This document shows, piece after piece, positions 62,381-64,000 of a DNA stretch of 64,000 nt; positions within the stretch are counted from its first letter, which is position 1, and every line of letters begins with the position of its first letter. The notes below the pieces were generated by a model. The model saw only the letters and a program-made list of their open reading frames with translations, ran no database searches and had not been told where the DNA came from. Position numbers and translations under genes: made by a program. Source of the stretch: Gilliamella sp. wkB308 (GTDB taxonomy: Bacteria > Pseudomonadota > Gammaproteobacteria > Enterobacterales > Orbaceae); the NCBI RefSeq assembly GCF_001690185.1, contig NZ_LZGN01000045.1:1-64000 (forward strand), read 5' to 3'.

Positions 62381-63033
62381 TCACTTAATTCTAGTTATAT
62401 TTCCTGATTTATCTATAACAATTATTTTATCCAATCCTTTAATCTCCCATTTAGAAAACTGTTCTTCAAGAGCATCTACCGTCACTTTAGAATCAGATAT
62501 ATTAATAACTACATTGTTTGTTTGCCCCTTAAGCACTTTATCTTCAACGCCAGCCAAAATATTCCTAACATTATTTGAACTTGGAGCATAGTTATCAAAT
62601 ATTTCACCGTTAATTTTGTAATCTGGGTTTTTTATTCCTGATGTAATGGGGTTCTGTTCCACATGATAACCATTCTTTGAAAGAATTTGAGCACTTTCAT
62701 TTTCTCTTATAATTGAGCGTATATTTTCAGAAGTACTTGAAAGTGGTATTTCAGTTGGTTTGCCGGTTAAAGATCCTCTCTCTCCCTTTTCAGCAAAATT
62801 ATTCCAATTAACCTCATCTAATTCAATCTTTACCGCTTCAATTTTATAATGTACTTTCGCTCTGACTTCAGTGCCGGTTAATTTGGTGCGGGAGTATTTT
62901 AATAAGCGTAGTGAACGGCTAATAGGAGCGGCTAAACCACCTAATAATAATGCTTCTAAATTAAACCACTAAAAAATTGGTTGAATTTAGTATGGTCAAT
63001 GATCACTTTTCGAAGTAGATTAATAGCAAGCAT
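62381..63033 (-). pseudogene. Broken CdiA-CT-like nuclease toxin module
   Basis: Two frames together give about 215 residues. The 5' part starts at an ATG (63033, with AAGGA upstream): MLAINLLRKVIIDHTKFNQF. It stops at 62956-62958. The other frame is open from about 62968 and runs to 62381 without a start codon: NLEALLLGGLAAPISRSLRL through ENESAQILSKNGYHVEQNP to the end. The C-terminal part, NPDYKINGEIFDNYAPSS then VVINISDSK and GLDKIIVIDKSGNI, resembles the PD-(D/E)XK-type tRNase domains at the ends of CdiA proteins. A one-base frameshift in 62956-62968 explains the break. A GTG at 62662 could still give a 93-residue domain. Confidence 0.6.
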
Positions 63034-63150
63034 TACAACTTTTCCTTCAGATAATCACATACAATATTGTGTGGTTTTTTATATTTTGCCGATTTATAAA
63101 GCACTAGTGACATTAACATTCATGATAATTTGTAATATTAGATTTTCTAA

Positions 63151-63492
63151 CTAGATAGATTTAATTTTGACATACAAGTTTTTGGGGGCTTCAGGAAAAT
63201 ACTTAAACAAAGCAGGACAAAGCCAACCTTCCATATCAAATTCTTTCGAGTAATACCAGTTACCAGCATTATCAGATCTTCGCCATTCTAAACAAAGATC
63301 GGTATCAGGGAAGTAATCTTTAGAAAAGATTAAAATAAATCCTTTTTCAGCATTTGGGATTGATTCAGTGGCTTTATCAATTAAAGTATCTGCGCCAGAA
63401 ACAAAAGGCTCTTGTAACAAGCCTACCTTTTCATCATCAAAGACCCACATATCAAGATATTTATATGGTTTTATAATATTAATTGAGTTCAT
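63151..63492 (-). CDS. DUF6717-like protein, candidate immunity
   Basis: 113 residues. KYLDMWVFDDEKVGLLQEPF and GADTLIDKATE resemble a family of small bacterial proteins of unknown function (DUF6717, recalled not searched). Tryptophan-rich, soluble, no signal peptide. Its ATG overlaps the stop of the previous gene (ATGA, 4 bases), so translation is coupled. Position in a toxin/immunity string suggests immunity or an accessory role; no activity can be assigned. Confidence 0.6.
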   Translation of the reverse strand: MNSINIIKPYKYLDMWVFDDEKVGLLQEPFVSGADTLIDKATESIPNAEKGFILIFSKDYFPDTDLCLEWRRSDNAGNWYYSKEFDMEGWLCPALFKYFPEAPKNLYVKIKSI

Positions 63493-63914
63493 GTATTTTC
63501 CCTTAATGGAAACATTCGTAAAATATTCATTAGCGCGAAGAGAATTTTGGAGTTAGGAGTCCAAATTGGTAGCTTTTCGTGACCAATAAATAAAAAATTG
63601 GAGTCGTATTTCAAGTCATCATCAGAAATACCTTCTTTCCTAATATCAATTAACTTCTCTATACTATCTAATTTTAATTGATAGATACTATTATTATGAT
63701 AACTAATAACTTTATCTGTTGTTATAGCTGTCCAGCGCTTCTTGTTATTTTCGAAAAATAAAAATATTATTTCATCATCCGAATTCACATATTCTTTGTG
63801 TAATTTGTCCGCAAAATTATCCCTTTCTTCATCATTGAGTCTTGTTTCCGAAAGCGACTTGAACTGATTTGCCTTCCAGAGAAGGCGATCTTTATACCAT
63901 TCTTTTTTAGTCAT
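63489..63914 (-). CDS. Candidate immunity protein, possibly PH-like, unknown family
   Basis: 141 residues, acidic and lysine-rich, without signal peptide. After a helical N-terminus (about 1-45) a beta-rich segment follows (RWTAITTDKVISYHNNSIYQ, IEKLIDIRKEGI, FLFIGHEKLPIWTP) and a C-terminal helix (ILFALMNILRMF). That pattern loosely recalls bacterial PH-like domains. The start overlaps the toxin stop by 8 bases and its end overlaps the next gene by 4. This tight coupling to the gene at the window edge makes it the likeliest cognate immunity protein. Confidence 0.55.
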   Translation of the reverse strand: MTKKEWYKDRLLWKANQFKSLSETRLNDEERDNFADKLHKEYVNSDDEIIFLFFENNKKRWTAITTDKVISYHNNSIYQLKLDSIEKLIDIRKEGISDDDLKYDSNFLFIGHEKLPIWTPNSKILFALMNILRMFPLRENT

Positions 63915-64000
63915 ATATTATTGTAAAGTCTGTTGTGCTTGAGTTTCCACGAACTACTTTACCTCCCATGAAAGGTTTACCATCAGCAACTCTTTTTTCT
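63907..64000 (-). CDS. C-terminal end of a gene cut by the window edge, probable polymorphic toxin
   Basis: The minus strand is open from the edge to a TAA at 63907-63909, giving 30 residues: EKRVADGKPFMGGKVVRGNS then STTDFTIIYD. The stop lies inside the start of the following small gene (8-base overlap), the arrangement of a toxin tip followed by its immunity gene. The family cannot be told from 30 residues. Confidence 0.5.
   Translation of the reverse strand, partial: EKRVADGKPFMGGKVVRGNSSTTDFTIIYD

Noticed and set aside
1-64000. CRISPR arrays, tRNA genes, IS elements and integrases
   Set aside because: I saw no regularly spaced repeats, no tRNA-like cloverleaf and no transposase or integrase frame. 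A tRNAscan or ISfinder search was not possible.

Overview
The window is AT-rich chromosome from a gammaproteobacterium. Nearly every core protein reads like an E. coli or Haemophilus orthologue, and several conserved local orders are kept: murI beside an rRNA operon, yceD-rpmF-plsX-fabH-fabD-fabG-acpP-fabF, rplKAJL-rpoBC, yihY-dtd, ygfB-pepP and ptsH-ptsI-crr. The AT-rich codon use, the compact gene versions (a 193-residue FtsN) and the mixture of enteric and Pasteurella-like traits suggest an insect-gut Orbaceae member (Gilliamella or a relative). That placement is inference from the sequence, not a database match.

Layout, left to right. 1-600: 5' end of a 16S gene, its boxA leader and tandem P1/P2 promoters, all reading leftward. 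630-4413: murI, then divergently metK (with a MetJ-box promoter), sprT and rlmJ. 4484-15954: a leftward lipid block (yceD, rpmF, plsX, fabH, fabD, fabG, acpP, fabF, then dnaE, accA, dgkA). 16212-18497: TPM-domain and LemA membrane proteins and an IsdG-like monooxygenase. 18577-31945: a leftward macromolecular-synthesis block, pgk-fbaA followed by rplK-rplA-rplJ-rplL-rpoB-rpoC, with the L10 leader and the rplL-rpoB attenuator recognisable. 32175-34434: rpsT, ftsN, yihY, dtd. 34525-42615: a MINPP-type phosphatase, dauA, an HdeD-like protein, rsgA, orn, waaA, hemH. 42823-49690: a CoA-disulfide-reductase-like flavoprotein, a TcyP-like symporter, galU, a long gene-poor gap with a large stem-loop, an entericidin-like lipoprotein, tyrB, ridA. 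49876-61232: ffh, rhtA, ispB, tonB (Fur-box-like sites), pepP, ygfB, a small lipoprotein, the PTS operon and pgi.

From about 61300 to the right edge the character changes to an accessory region. All genes read leftward and most are short. There are two successive toxin/immunity-like modules. The outer one has a toxin C-terminus cut by the window edge and two overlapping small genes that look like immunity proteins. The inner one has a CdiA-CT-like nuclease domain broken by a frameshift, followed by a small intact immunity candidate. Beyond it lies a third, older remnant with two in-frame stop codons. This looks like the trailing, displaced-cassette end of a polymorphic toxin locus (CDI, Rhs or similar) whose main gene lies to the right of the window. 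It is the most interesting part of the window.

Elsewhere the genes are housekeeping, so most value lies in regulation: operators, leaders, attenuators, non-ATG starts and corrected start sites. Hairpins and operators were identified by eye and no folding energy was computed.
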